From positions 726,508,232 to 726,572,231 of the forward strand of contig NC_057861.1 in NCBI RefSeq assembly GCF_019393635.1: a stretch of DNA of 64,000 nt, written 5' to 3'. The notes beneath the pieces were generated by a model that did no database searches, was not told where the DNA came from, and saw nothing but the letters and a program-made list of their open reading frames with translations. Of this stretch, positions 11,015 through 21,689 are shown one piece after another. The position numbers and the translations under genes are program-made. Position 1 is the stretch's first letter. Every line of letters starts with the position of its first letter. This DNA comes from Dromiciops gliroides. Lineage: Eukaryota; Chordata; Mammalia; Microbiotheria; Microbiotheriidae.

Positions 11015-11200
11015 TTAGCATGCAGTAAACTAATATTTATTTAGTGCCTACTATGTGCCAAGCACTGTGGTAAGTGTGAATATAAGGAAATTTACCTCCC
11101 CCCAAAAGTCCTTACTTTCAAGAAACTCACAGTCTAATGGGGAAGACACCATACAAAAATATATACAAACATGAAATATACAAGGTAAATTGTGGGTAAT
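11015..11200 (+). mobile_element. LINE-derived fragment
   Basis: 'Ttagtgcctactatgtgcca' then GCACTGTGGTAAGTGTG, then the 'ctaatggggaagacaccata' block and a 'atatacaaacatgaaatata' end. Same repeat as at 10570. Confidence 0.6.
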
Positions 11201-11354
11201 CTAAAAGGAAAGGCAGTAAGATTAAGGAGGATAGATAGGTACAATAAATTCTATTTCAACAGCAAATTAAAAGCCTTCACCACCTTCAGGATACCTGTGC
11301 ATGCTCTGAAGTCAAGTTATTGCCCCATGATGTCCTCTTTGAAAGTGAATTATG

Positions 11355-11511
11355 GGGGGCGGCTAGGTGGCGCAGTGGATAAAGCACCGGCCCTGGATTC
11401 AGGAGTACCTGAGTTCAAATCCGGCCTCAGACACTTAACACTTACTAGCTGTGTGACCCTGGGCAAGTCACTTAACCCCCATTGCCCCGCAAAAAAAAAA
11501 AAAAAAAAAAA
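11355..11511 (+). mobile_element. Marsupial tRNA-derived SINE
   Basis: Full-length plus-strand copy with a long poly(A). Perfect 14-base target duplication GAAAGTGAATTATG at 11341-11354 and 11512-11525, so it is a fairly young insertion. Confidence 0.95.
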
Positions 11512-11529
11512 GAAAGTGAATTATGAGCA

Positions 11530-12750
11530 ATGACTACAACAGTGCTCTGAAATAGGAAGGAAAAGAGCCCTTCCATTTAGCATTTCTGAAAGCTTGTTTA
11601 CAAAGTCTCTATGTGGATTAGCAGTGGGAGGATATTAAACATGCTCTAAGGCCTGGGTACTCAAAGTCTAGTCATCTAATTACATATACTAAATATTTAA
11701 TAACCATAAAGAACTAGTGTTAACCAGCAAGAAATTGTGAATTTTGAGCCTGGTTTTCTTAATTTGTAGAGTGATGTGTTTTCTTTATGACTGACTAGTG
11801 AACTGTTGGCATTCTTTGCTTAGTACAAGCAGGCAAATTCATGAAGAGTGCATTTGCAGTTATAGCAACTACAAAAAGAGAGTCAGATTCTTACGAGTCC
11901 TTTTCAAGTAATAGCAGATTGTTTAAGCCAAAAGCAACATTCGTAAGTGTATTAATCTTCACGGAGTATCACTTTGTTATCCATTTCCTAGACCATGAAA
12001 AGGCTTCTTGTGGCTACCAGTGACTGACTGCATCATGAACTTTTAAGCATACCAAAGTTTAAATTCTTCATTTTAAAAAGAAAAGAAAGAAATGCTCCTG
12101 TTGAGTTCAGTCTTCATTTTTACTTCCATACACACAGGAATGTGTTGCTCTTCAGAGTTTGGCATTTTGGTTGGTGATTCCTAAGTCTAGAGTTAAGCAA
12201 CAGGAACAAGATAGGAAAGTATATATCCTGTCTAACACAAGTTTTGCCTTCATTGAGTAGATTAAAATTGAAAATGTTCAAGGAAAAACTGTTATAGTTT
12301 TCTTTGGCCTGAATCAGCTTACTTTCCTTTTACTCTGTGAAGTTGAACGCTAGAGTTTTAAAAGCTTTCTTGGGCTCTCAGTCAACAGACTCCAGGGCTT
12401 AAAGACTCATCATATTATGGTAGCTTTTTCCAATAATAACTTTTCTTTCCATTTCCTTTAGGGTCAAATTCCCCCCATTGAAAGTGGATAGAAAAGTTGT
12501 GTGAATGGTTTATAACCTGATTCTTCTGTACAAACATCAAGCCTGAGTATGGGCATACATTCAGTAAAAATAGTATTGGGTGTTCTGTGGTTCAATAGGT
12601 TAAGTAGTTCTAGCATCATGCTAAAAGAATACCAAGGGTACAGGTTCCATCACCATGATGGCCAGCTCACTTTACTTACGTGGCATTCTTAAATAAGATC
12701 GGCTCTCCTTCAAATTCAGAGAACAAATGGATTGGCTGAGTCATTTCTAC
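11530..12750. other. Unassigned intergenic sequence
   Basis: No repeat, RNA gene or coding domain was recognised in this AT-rich 1.2 kb. A 60-codon frame at 11841-12023 is unremarkable. A tRNA-like stretch at about 12585-12665 is discussed under rejected items. Confidence 0.4.
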
Positions 12751-13208
12751 ATTATATACAGGCAGATCTTGGAGATATTGTGGGTGTGGGACCAGACTAC
12801 GGCAATAAAGTAAATATCACAATAAAGTGAGTCATATGAGTTTTTTGGTTTCCCAGTATTGGTGGAAGGTCTTGTGATGTTGATGACTGCTGACTGATCA
12901 GGACACGTCTTGCTGAAGGTTGGGGTGTCGATTTATTAAAATAAGACAACAATGAAATTTTACACATCTATTAATCCTTTCTTTCACTTGAGCACTTACA
13001 GGCCATGTAGGGTCATTAATTGGCCTAATTTCAAAAATTTTGTTTCTCAGGGTATAGGGAAGCCCAAAGAGAAGAGAGAAAATGGAATGGTCAGTCAGTG
13101 AAGCAATCAGAACACACATAAAATTTATCAGTTAAGTTCACCATCTTATATGGGTGTGGTTTGTGGTGCTCCAAACAAATGATAGTAGTGACATTAATGA
13201 TCACAGGT

Positions 13209-13954
13209 TGGGGGCAGCTAGGTGGCACAGTGGATAAAGCACTGGCCCTGGATTCAGAAGGACATGAGTTCAAATCCGGCCTCAGACACTTGACACTTAC
13301 TAACTGTGTGACCCTGGGCAAGTCACTTAACCCTCATTGCCCTGGTGTAATTTAAATTTCTAAATGTAGGTTCTAATCTGTCCCCCCAGTTTTAGGGGGA
13401 AACTGACTAAAATCACTGATAAATTAGTTTAGGTTTTTAAGGGTTTATTGAAAGATAGTAAAAGAAAGAGAAAGATTGAGAACAGAATTCCTATAACCTG
13501 GCAATCCTAGCTTTCCTAACTCCCCTGTGAAGTCCTCTGCCACCACACTGATCTCTCCAGCCAAAAAAGACCAAGCTCCCTGTACAGTCTCTGCTCCCTC
13601 CTTCCTGTCCCCTCCAAGAAAAGGAAGGTTCTTCAAGTTGATTGGTTGACTGGGCCAGAAGGTGGTCAAAGTTCAAAGGTGTTAGCTTCTGAGAACCATG
13701 CTTTCTTAAGTACTCTTAAGTACCAGCCAGATGTGCTTAGAATCTAGTTAACTAGAAGTCAGACAGTAATCCAATCAAGTCAGCCAGTAATCTAGTCAGC
13801 AGTCATTTGCCTTATCCAATTCAATCAGTTTAAATTAATCTCCAGGTGGGCTCCTGAGTATCTACTAAATCTCATCTATCACATTCCATTATCTTGACAC
13901 ACCTGCAAAAAAAAAAAAAAGGAAACTAAAATAAAATGCAAATTAAAAAAAAAA
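13209..13954 (+). mobile_element. SINE inside Tigger, itself split by an LTR
   Basis: The SINE head and body run 13209-13344. Its poly(A) end resumes at 13902 (CCTGCAAAAAAA) and ends near 13954. The Tigger target duplication GATCACAGGT is at 13199-13208 and 13955-13964. A solo LTR fills 13345-13901. Confidence 0.9.
13345..13901 (-). mobile_element. Solo LTR, group B, inside a SINE
   Basis: A minus-strand LTR of 557 bases. The 4-base duplication CCTG (13341-13344 and 13902-13905) fits exactly into the SINE's 'cattgccctgcaaaa' tail. The 3' part has reversed AATAAACCCTTAAAAACC at about 13437-13454 and ends at TTTAAATTACAC, lacking one terminal base. It shares R-U5 with the LTRs at 37070 and 55589, not with group A. 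Confidence 0.85.
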
Positions 13955-14199
13955 GATCACAGGTCACAGATCACCATAACAGATATAATAATAATGAAAA
14001 AGATTTAAATATTGCAATAATTACCAAAATGTGATGAAGAGACATGCTGTGAGCACATGCTGTTGGGGAAAATGGTTCCAATGCAAGGTTGCCACAAATA
14101 TTCAATTTATAAAAAAATTCAGCATCTGTGAAATGCAATAAAGCAAAGCACAACAAAGCAAGGTATGCTTGCAAAGGTATTCTTTCATATTACTGTTGT

Positions 14200-14790
14200 A
14201 ATTTTTACAAAAAAAAAGTCTAATCGCAAACTTTTCATAAAACAAACAACAAAACTAATAATAGTATTTTATTCAAATAGTTAACCATTTATTCAGTTTT
14301 TATAACACCAAGCAAATGAATCTAAAACATACAATAAAATCAATTTAAAATACACATTGATTTGAAAACCATTTGCAATCTTTGTATTTATAACTTCTAA
14401 CATGATATTTACCCCAACTAGAATCCTTCATAAGCAAGCATTCCATATCACATTGCCAAGCCTTAACACAGATTTTTTTAAAGTGTGTATTGAAAAGAAC
14501 TAAATGAATATTACAAAAAGAGCAATAGGAAAGAGAATGGTAGGGGTGAGTAGGTTGTAATGTATATACAAGGATCACCAAAAGAGAACTGAAGTAAAGG
14601 ATGGCATAAAAATGTGCATGACAAATAAAATCTCAGTTGGTTATGTGATAAGAGCAAGGGATGAGAAATGAATGGCCAAGGTGTTCCACAAGTACACTCC
14701 CAATGAAAAGAGAAAGGAGAGAAGGCCTCTGGAACATTGAGAGGTAGGTAGGAAGGTAAGGAAAGTAGGTAACACTTATTTATTAAGTGT
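14200..14790. other. Unassigned intergenic sequence
   Basis: AT-rich DNA without a recognised repeat. Minus-strand frames of 78 and 105 codons (14345-14828) lack familiar domains and run into the neighbouring SINE. Confidence 0.4.
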
Positions 14791-14795
14791 TTACA

Positions 14796-14947
14796 GGGGG
14801 CAGCTAGGTGGTGCAGTGGATAAAGCACCAGCCCAGGATTCAGGAGGACCTGAGTGCAAATCCAGCCTCAGACAATTGACACTTACTAGCTGTGTGACCC
14901 TGGGCAAGTCATTTAACCCTCACTGCCCCGCAAAAACAAACAAAAAA
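14796..14947 (+). mobile_element. Marsupial tRNA-derived SINE
   Basis: Plus-strand copy, flanked by AAGTGTTTAC at 14785-14794 and 14948-14957. The tail is CAAAAACAAACAAAAAAAA. Confidence 0.93.
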
Positions 14948-14959
14948 AAGTGTTTACTA

Positions 14960-15580
14960 TATTTTAAGCATGGTAATATGTCATGGGGATAAAAACACAA
15001 GCAAAAAGAAATAGATACCCTGTGCTTAAGGAGATTACATTGTAATGATGGAATATAATTCATAAATGGAAGTTGAAAAGTGAAGGGGTATGGAAAGGAT
15101 AGCACAACCTATTCAGGAACTTTGGTGGCAAAGTCCTTCAGGCCACAAGCACAGCAGAGAGGAAGGGTGTGGGAGGGAAGTTATATTTTTCTCCATCACT
15201 AAGGGATGTTATTTCACTTTTTAAAAATTTGAGATAAAAAAATTTAAACTGATTAATTTTAAATCTATTGAGAATTTCAAATGACTATCTAAAACCATTC
15301 TTGAGGTTTTTTTCCCCAAAATTTTTAGGTTTGGGTAACCAATTTACTATATTGCATTTATCAAATGGACAACATTCAGGAATACAAGAGATATGGTATT
15401 TTAAATTTCCACAAACAAAAATTTATTTAATCTTAAATTTATATTCTTTCAATTTAATGCAATAAGCAACATGATAATATAATTAATCTTATAATGACCC
15501 CCATACCACCTCATGGTGATGGTAACAGACTATACTTATGTTGAGATTTAACATATATCAATTCAGAATTGACCCCATAG
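14960..15580. other. Unassigned intergenic sequence
   Basis: No gene or clear repeat. Some text at 14960-15070 may be a diverged LINE-derived fragment. Confidence 0.35.
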
Positions 15581-15584
15581 GTAG

Positions 15585-15745
15585 CCATGTAGAGTAGTGG
15601 ATAGAGCATTGTAGTTGAAATCAGCAAGGGTGAAATTCAAACCCTGCTTCAAATACTTATTAGCTATATAGCCTATCTTAAGCTCAATGTCCTCATTTGC
15701 AAAATGGGGATAAAATAACACTTCCTGGTTTGTTGTGTAAACCAA
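15585..15745 (+). mobile_element. MIR element, diverged
   Basis: Shows the MIR order: tRNA-like head 'agtagtggatagagcattgt', box-B-like GAAATTCAAACCCTGC, then 'cctcatttgcaaaatgggga'. Confidence 0.7.
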
Positions 15746-15749
15746 GTCT

Positions 15750-15935
15750 ATATGTGTGTGTGTGTGTGTGTGTGTGTATGTCTCTGTGTGTATATGTATA
15801 TATACACATATTTACAAACATATGTACACATACACACACATATACCTTCACATACATATATAAAGTATATGTGTGTATACACATACATATATACATGTGT
15901 GTATGTATATATATATATATGTGTGTGAAAGTACA
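15750..15935. repeat. (TG)n / (TA)n / (CA)n microsatellite cluster
   Basis: A compound simple-sequence tract: (TG) at 15753-15778, then alternating TATA and CACA-rich stretches up to about 15930. Long shared frames on both strands here are artefacts of the dinucleotide repeat. Confidence 0.95.
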
Positions 15936-16288
15936 TTGCAAACCTTGAAGGTCTATATAAGTACCAGCCATTATTATATTCAATATTAAATAATTGTGAA
16001 CTACATTCATTATCGCCTAAAATAAATGTTAATCTCTTACTGACAGATTTGAATTTTGTTTTCTTTGGAGAAAAACATGTTTGTATTTATATGGGTGGTA
16101 ACACTTAAAAATTCCAAAAATTGTGGCCATTGCTCTGTCACTCTACCAACTCCCAAAGGATCTCTCAATACCTCCCTTGAATTGTGCATGTTCCAGTTTG
16201 GAAAACTCTAGCTCAACACAAGAAAAATCCTCAAAATATGTATCTATCTGGTGACCTAGGAAGATCACGTATGGGCAAGACAATTTAT

Positions 16289-16503
16289 ATATAGTTGTTC
16301 AGTCTTTTTTCCCAGTCATTTCTAACTCTTCATGATCTCATTTGGGGTTTGCTTGGCAGTGATACTGTAGGTGTTTGCCATTTCCTTCTCCAGTTCATTT
16401 TACAGATGAAGAAACTGAAGCAAACTGAGTTAAGTTACTTGCCCAGGATCACATAGCTAGTAAGTGTCTGAGGTCCGATTCGAACTCATGAAGATGAGTC
16501 TTC
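16289..16503 (+). mobile_element. RTE/BovB-like SINE fragment
   Basis: The 5' part (GTTGTTCAGTCTTTT, then 'gtttgccatttccttctcca') strongly resembles the text of ruminant BovB and its derived SINEs ('gttgccatttccttctccag'). The 3' part reads 'cagatgaagaaactgaagca', 'gcccaggatcacatagctag', as in MIR-type SINEs. A composite mobilised by an RTE-type LINE is known in marsupials and fits. Confidence 0.55.
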
Positions 16504-16551
16504 ATAGGTAATGGATGCACAGATATGACTGTAATGCAGTAAGAGTAGATT

Positions 16552-16552
<1 letters not shown>

Positions 16553-16596
<44 letters not shown>
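16553..16596. repeat. (TG)n microsatellite
   Basis: About 21 uninterrupted TG dinucleotides. Confidence 0.95.
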
Positions 16597-16597
<1 letters not shown>

Positions 16598-16767
16598 TTT
16601 AAGAGCAGGCATGGTACTTAATAATTATACCTTCTAAGCACAGCATATTGTTTTTGAGGTTTAAATACCATTATCTCAGAAGATCAGAAGACTAGGTAAT
16701 CCAAAGGGCAATGAAGGAAATGCATAGTAGAAATAAGTAGAGTACAGAATATTGCCAGTGATATCTC

Positions 16768-16890
16768 CAAAAGAAGAAGTAGCATCATCAAGAATGAAGT
16801 AAAATCATCAAGAATGATCAAGACATCCAGGATGAAGTAGTATCATCAAGAATCAAGTAGTATTATCAAGAATGATCAAGACATCATCAA
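16768..16890 (+). repeat. 20-bp imperfect tandem repeat
   Basis: Four copies of GAAGTAGTATCATCAAGAAT-like 20-mers, alternating in part with the spacer GATCAAGACATC. The array lies in otherwise unassigned sequence. Confidence 0.8.
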
Positions 16891-16899
16891 GGAAATGCC

Positions 16900-17700
16900 A
16901 GTAGTACGAGTAGACTTGACTTGTAGTCAGTGTAAAGGATAACAAACAGAGAGGCAGCCCATGGACCACAAGGATAACTACAAGGTGTTTAAAAGACTGA
17001 GAGGGGGACTTTTTTGGAGGACAAGAATCATGCCAGATAAAAAGGAGTGAGTAGGTTGCAATATTCACCATTGTGGGGGGAAAAACCCACATTGAAGAGA
17101 ACAAGGAAGCAATATATTATCAAAATGCCTACAGCAACCCCAAAGGATGTGGGATGTGCCTTCTTGAAATAAACCATCTTTTTAACATTGGCAAATCAAG
17201 GATTTTTCTGATATCAGAAAATGGGGTATTCATTAGTGAAGCAATTAAGGTTTTTGAATCATGAATTGAACTTGAAGCATTAAAACCAGTGGTTAAGCCC
17301 TTTTGTGCTACTCTCTTAAGTAGAGTAGTTGACCCATTCCCAGCAATATCAAAAACCACCAGTATTTTTGTGCTGATGTGGATGTTTCAATGCCTCTTGT
17401 TTTCATCTGTTGAAGTTATTTGGTGCTTTTAAGTACAACAGTGATATTCACTCCAGGACTGTATAGGAAGAAACAAAAAAAGACAATTAAGAAACATGTC
17501 TTCCCTTGACAGCTTTCAATCACCAAATGCATTTAATTTATTAGACAATGAATGAATATTGGATTTTGTATTATGCTTTTTGTCTTGACCTGTGGTTTTA
17601 GTGGTGCTGGAAACTCCCTCTACCAGGGCAGCTTTTCAATTGTTTGGCAACTTACAGTCTTCAAGATTCTGAGAGGTCTGGTCTGGTGGACGCAAACAGT
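16900..17700. other. Unassigned intergenic sequence
   Basis: No recognised repeat or coding domain. The largest open frames are 60-85 codons and appear on both strands. Confidence 0.35.
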
Positions 17701-17706
17701 GTGGGC

Positions 17707-18077
17707 TGTAATGATTGGAATGACGCCACCTACTGGAGACTTACTATAGAAAAGCTCCACCATGAAGGAAGGTCTTTGAGGGCAAGACTATGTGTCTTTT
17801 CTTTGGCATCAAGAAGTGACGTTTGCTGGTGGGAGGAGGAAGGGGAAGCTGGGCACTCTGTCTCACTCTCTTTTCCTGAGGACGCTGGTGGAAAAGGGAG
17901 CTAGAAATGTGCTCTCCCTTTAATAGATAGGAATCTAGGCCTTTTCTTCTCTCTTTACCAAATTCTTATTCTCCTTAATAAATGCTAAAAAGCCTAACTC
18001 TTGCTAAAGCTTATAATTTAATGGAAACAACTCATTAGATATTTTAGACAGAATATCTAGAATTTTAGCCCTTAACA
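17707..18077 (+). mobile_element. Solo LTR, group A, with perfect 4-bp duplication
   Basis: A plus-strand LTR of 371 bases from TGTAATGATTGGAATGACGC to AATTTTAGCCCTTAACA. GGGC occurs at 17703-17706 and again at 18078-18081. The polyadenylation signal AATAAA is at about 17977. It is the best preserved of the three group-A copies and gives their polarity. Confidence 0.9.
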
Positions 18078-18488
18078 GGGCTCAGTGATGGGACTTAAAT
18101 CTAGGTCTTCCTGACTCTGAGACCAGTCCTCCATCACCTATCCTTTCACTGTCATATTTGTTACTATAAAGCAAAACAAAGAGGGGCTTCATTTTCATAT
18201 TCTATCACCTTCTGTTGAGCTAACTTTGATACTTCCTAAAATGAGTTTCATTATTTGTTATTTTATGGTCCTGACAATTCAGAGGAATCAATTGAATGAT
18301 TTTAAAGACTCTTCCAAGCCTTTGGTTCTCTATTTTCAGTTTTATTCAACAGATGTTTAAACTCCCTCTGGTGGTTGGTTCGTGTTATTCTCAATTTAAA
18401 AAAATTTTTTTTTTTTTTTGGTTCATGTAACCCTAAGGATAAAGATACTATTTTGAGGACAGAAGATTATGGAATTAAATCTCCTTTA

Positions 18489-18490
<2 letters not shown>

Positions 18491-18536
<46 letters not shown>

Positions 18537-18800
18537 CATATGCATATATCACTTGTGTATACTATATATATGTATATGTATATATGTGTGTAAATACATA
18601 TAACACACTATACATACACTGTGTATATTTATATATGTGTATGCATACACATACTACATATGTATTTATACATATACACACTATGTATATATAGTGTATA
18701 TATATAGTATAGTATATATAGTATATATATATACACACACACCACACACACACACATACTGTCCACACTATATTTGTGTGTGTATGTATATATACGCACA
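18491..18800. repeat. (CA)n followed by CA/TA-rich tract
   Basis: About 21 CA units at 18491-18532, then a TATA/CACA-rich region with several near-palindromic stretches (for example 18680-18730). Many short frames on both strands are artefacts. Confidence 0.93.
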
Positions 18801-18838
18801 CACTTTTTTATCTGTATTGATGATAAAAATTACTCCTA

Positions 18839-18975
18839 GGGGCAGCTAGGTGGCGCAGTGGATAGAGCACTGGCCCTGGAGTCAGGAGGACCTGAGTTCA
18901 AATCTGACCTCAGAAACTTGGCACTTGCTGACCCTGGGCAAGTCACTTAACCCCAATTGCCTCACTTAAAAAAAA
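18839..18975 (+). mobile_element. Marsupial tRNA-derived SINE with internal deletion
   Basis: Plus-strand copy flanked by AAAAATTACTCCT at 18826-18838 and after its poly(A). It lacks about 12 bases around 'ctagctgtgtga' (near 18928). Confidence 0.92.
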
Positions 18976-18985
18976 ATTACTCCTA

Positions 18986-19485
18986 CTATAATCTCTTAAC
19001 TTACCTTCTTTCTTTTTTTCAATGTACTTAAGTACTTAATTAGTACTTAGTACTAATAGTAATTAGTACAAAGTACTTAATGTACTTTTAAAAAGATTAC
19101 TTATTATGGTAGCTTTCACTATGAGAAAACCACAAATAAATATATTACACCATATTGGGGTCTAGCAACCTCTCACCCACATACACCTTTGAGAATGAGA
19201 AATGACTCAGAATGAGTTACTTTTGTTAATAATAGTGGCTCTTATTATGTCTAGCAAAGCATGATCTGGTGGCTACTGTTTTAAATGTCAAGTTTACTAT
19301 CTTACATTAACTTGATTTATGATCAATCCCCTATGCTACACAGACCTCGAAATATCCCAGAGAATCCAATCAATAAACTGTACTGGAACCAGACTATTAT
19401 TGCCAACTTTTTGCCTGCAATTGCCCAGACATAATATTGCTTTGTAAAAGTTTAATAACAACTTTTGTAGTAGACATTGCTATCT
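18986..19485. other. Unassigned intergenic sequence
   Basis: AT-rich. A small cluster of 'agtacttaatgtactt'-like direct and inverted repeats at 19022-19090 is the only structure noted. Confidence 0.4.
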
Positions 19486-19489
19486 CAAG

Positions 19490-19720
19490 GACGGCAGTGT
19501 AGCATAATGGGTAGATAGCTAGTCCCAAAGGCAGAGAAGTAACATCTGGATTCATACCTTACCTTTGACATATACAGGCTGTGTGTGTGGCCCTGGGTAG
19601 GCAAATTATTCAACCTTTCAGTGCTACCAGATAACTCTTTATATCTATAAATTGGAGAGAAAGAGTTGACCTGCTTTGGTAGAGGGAGGTTGCACACCTG
19701 GGAGTTTCCCATGGCAGTGA
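19490..19720 (+). mobile_element. MIR element, diverged
   Basis: Shows 'gtgtagcataatgggtagat', 'ggccctgggtaggcaaatta' and 'aacctttcagtgctaccaga'. The polarity follows the tRNA-like head. Confidence 0.55.
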
Positions 19721-20300
19721 AATAATAATTCTAATCCCTATCCCTAACCCACCTTCCCAAATATTCATGATTTACAGGTTCTGTGGAAAGAAAAGCTTTC
19801 TAAGTATAGAGACCTGGCCAAGGAGATCCAAATCTTGGTGGAACAGGATAAGTTGGAAATGAACCCTGTTGCCCTATTTGCTACTGGAATTGTGCTGAGG
19901 ATGCTTTCAGTTAGACTTCAGCAGATACACGTATTTTGTATTCAACCACAGAAGGCAGGCATTTTATCCATATCTTTTTTTCTGGCCATGACCCATACAA
20001 TAGTGAATATAAAGGATGCAAGATGGTGGTTTGTCCCAGGTATAATTCTATCTAAAACCCATCAAAAAGATGAGAAGGAAAAATAACTCATGGTTTATAA
20101 TACTTTAAGGTATACAAAGGTCTATCTCTGGTCTTGTGACACAGAGATGTTTTCTCCCAGGTCTTCAATATTCTCTGTGACCAAGACCTCAGGTAGCTTG
20201 CTGTACAGCCCAGCACATAATACTTCCTCAGGGATACTCATAACACAAGGAATGCAAACAAAGAAATAAGAAGAGCCACCTAAGACCCCTTTGGAGGAAG
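19721..20300. other. Unassigned intergenic sequence
   Basis: An 83-codon frame at 19835-20086 shows no domain I recognise. No repeat was assigned. Confidence 0.35.
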
Positions 20301-20316
20301 TGGCTTCCCCATCTTT

Positions 20317-20368
20317 CTTTTTTTTTTTGGCGGGCCAGTCCTTTATCCACTGTGCCACTTAGCTGCCC
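20317..20368 (-). mobile_element. 52-base SINE remnant lacking its middle
   Basis: Only the poly(T) side and the last 35 bases (the tRNA-like head complement, 'tttatccactgtgccactta') of a minus-strand SINE are present. About 95 internal bases are gone. The target duplication CTTCCCCATCTTT (20304-20316 and 20368-20380) is intact. Confidence 0.85.
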
Positions 20369-20984
20369 TTCCCCATCTTTCAAGGTCTTCAAGTAAAATC
20401 TGGGACAAGGATACTTATTTAGGTATGGGTTTGATGATTGCAATACAAAGTGTTTATGGTATCTTCTATCTCTGAAATTCTGTTATCTGACAACTTGGCT
20501 CCTGGTACCAAACTAAACAATCTCATTTGGTTCTTTTGACCTTCCTCCTTACAACACATACAACTTTGCAGCTGTTGTATAATAAGCCAGCTTAAAACAA
20601 CAAAACAATAGCCCCAAAGTTCTGACTTTCTCTGATTTTATAAGATACCTGCATATAGATTCCTCAGGGCTAATGGCAGCAGTTGCTTCCTTCCTGTCTC
20701 CACCGATCAACTGCCTTGTCCCCTTTCTTAAGGAAAAGAATAGTGACCGCTAACTTTTATGAATGTTACAGTTCCAAGGGCCTTCCCAAAAGGAAGAATG
20801 AAAAGTTCTGGCCCTTCTGGATACATACCCTAAAGTAATCCCAGATCAATTGCCTTAGTGTTTCTGGTACCCAATGGGAGTAAATTAGGGAGCACTGGGG
20901 TGGGGATGGGTGAATTTGCCAGGTATAGTCTCTTTGGAAAATGATGTCTAAACCTAAGTATTGAAAATTCAAGAGGATTGGATG

Positions 20985-21352
20985 AACCTCATTCCTTTCA
21001 TTATTTCTGTTAAAGTGTCTGTTGTTTTGTGAATATTTTCTACTTTCTGTTCTAAGCAGCAGTTTTCCAATTTTTTCTTTGAGCTCTAATTTTATTTCTT
21101 ATTCGTTTAGTTCTTTTATTAGGTCTCTCAAACAGTCTAGGAGGTTTTCTTCTCTTCTCTGGGATTCTAGTCAAAGCTCTTCCTGAATTAGCCTCTTCTT
21201 TTGTACTGGGATCCCCTAAAGTAATTCTTCATTGAATTAATTTTTCTTTGCTCATTTTCTCAGTCATGTTGTTTTTGCTGTTGTCCCTGGTTCTCTATGT
21301 GGAATTCTTTGTGGGAATGTCTTTCCTTTTTCCTCTTCTAGTTGCTGTTTTG
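20985..21352 (-). mobile_element. Probable L1/HAL1 ORF1 fragment (antisense)
   Basis: On the minus strand the composition (Lys/Glu-rich, coiled-coil like) and text such as 'tgagctctaattttatttct' read as the amino half of L1 ORF1. No intact frame. Low to moderate confidence. Confidence 0.4.
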
Positions 21353-21370
21353 GTTATTTGGTGCATTTTT

Positions 21371-21545
21371 TGTTTTGTTTTGTTTTGGTTTTTTTAGGGT
21401 TTTTTTTTTTTTGAGGCAAATGGGGTTAAGTGACTTGCCCAGGGTCACACAGCTAGTAAGTGTCAAGTGTCTGAGGCCAGATTTGAACTCAGGTCCTCCT
21501 GAATCCAGGGCTGATGCTCTATCCACTGCGCCACCTAGCTGCCCC
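21371..21545 (-). mobile_element. Marsupial tRNA-derived SINE
   Basis: Minus-strand copy with a long T-rich tail side (21371-21412). TTATTTGGTGCATTTTT (21354-21370) is repeated as TTATTTGGTACATTTTT at 21546-21562. Confidence 0.92.
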
Positions 21546-21689
21546 TTATTTGGTACATTTTTAATGTTTTCAAATAATGAAGTAGAATTCAGTAGACCTC
21601 CCTGGCTCACTCATCCCGTCTACTGCTTCAGATGTCACTGAAGCAGGCCTCATTACTTGGCCCTTTTCACCCACACCCACCCCAGTCTT

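Larger units (their letters stand above)
12759..14171 (+). mobile_element. Tigger1-like DNA transposon, internally deleted and interrupted
   Basis: The ends are inverted repeats typical of pogo/Tigger elements. The left end begins CAGGCAGATCTTGGAGATAT at 12759 after TA, with 'caataaagtaaatatcacaa' following. The right end has AATAAAGCAAAGCACAAC and stops with AAGGTATGCTTG at 14171, followed by CA (decayed TA). The subterminal blocks at 12880-12930 and 12985-13200, and the block after 13965 ('ccataacagatataataata'), follow the order of human Tigger1 as I remember it. The transposase centre is missing, so this is a non-autonomous derivative of about 660 bases. The other 750 bases are a later SINE containing an LTR. 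Confidence 0.85.

Noticed and set aside
12585..12665. tRNA-like stretch with CAGGTTCCATCACC resembling box B
   Set aside because: No proper box A at the right distance, no cloverleaf I could fold and no T-run terminator close by.
17100..17700. Possible hAT-type DNA transposon
   Set aside because: Composition suggested it, but no terminal inverted repeats or 8-base duplication were found.
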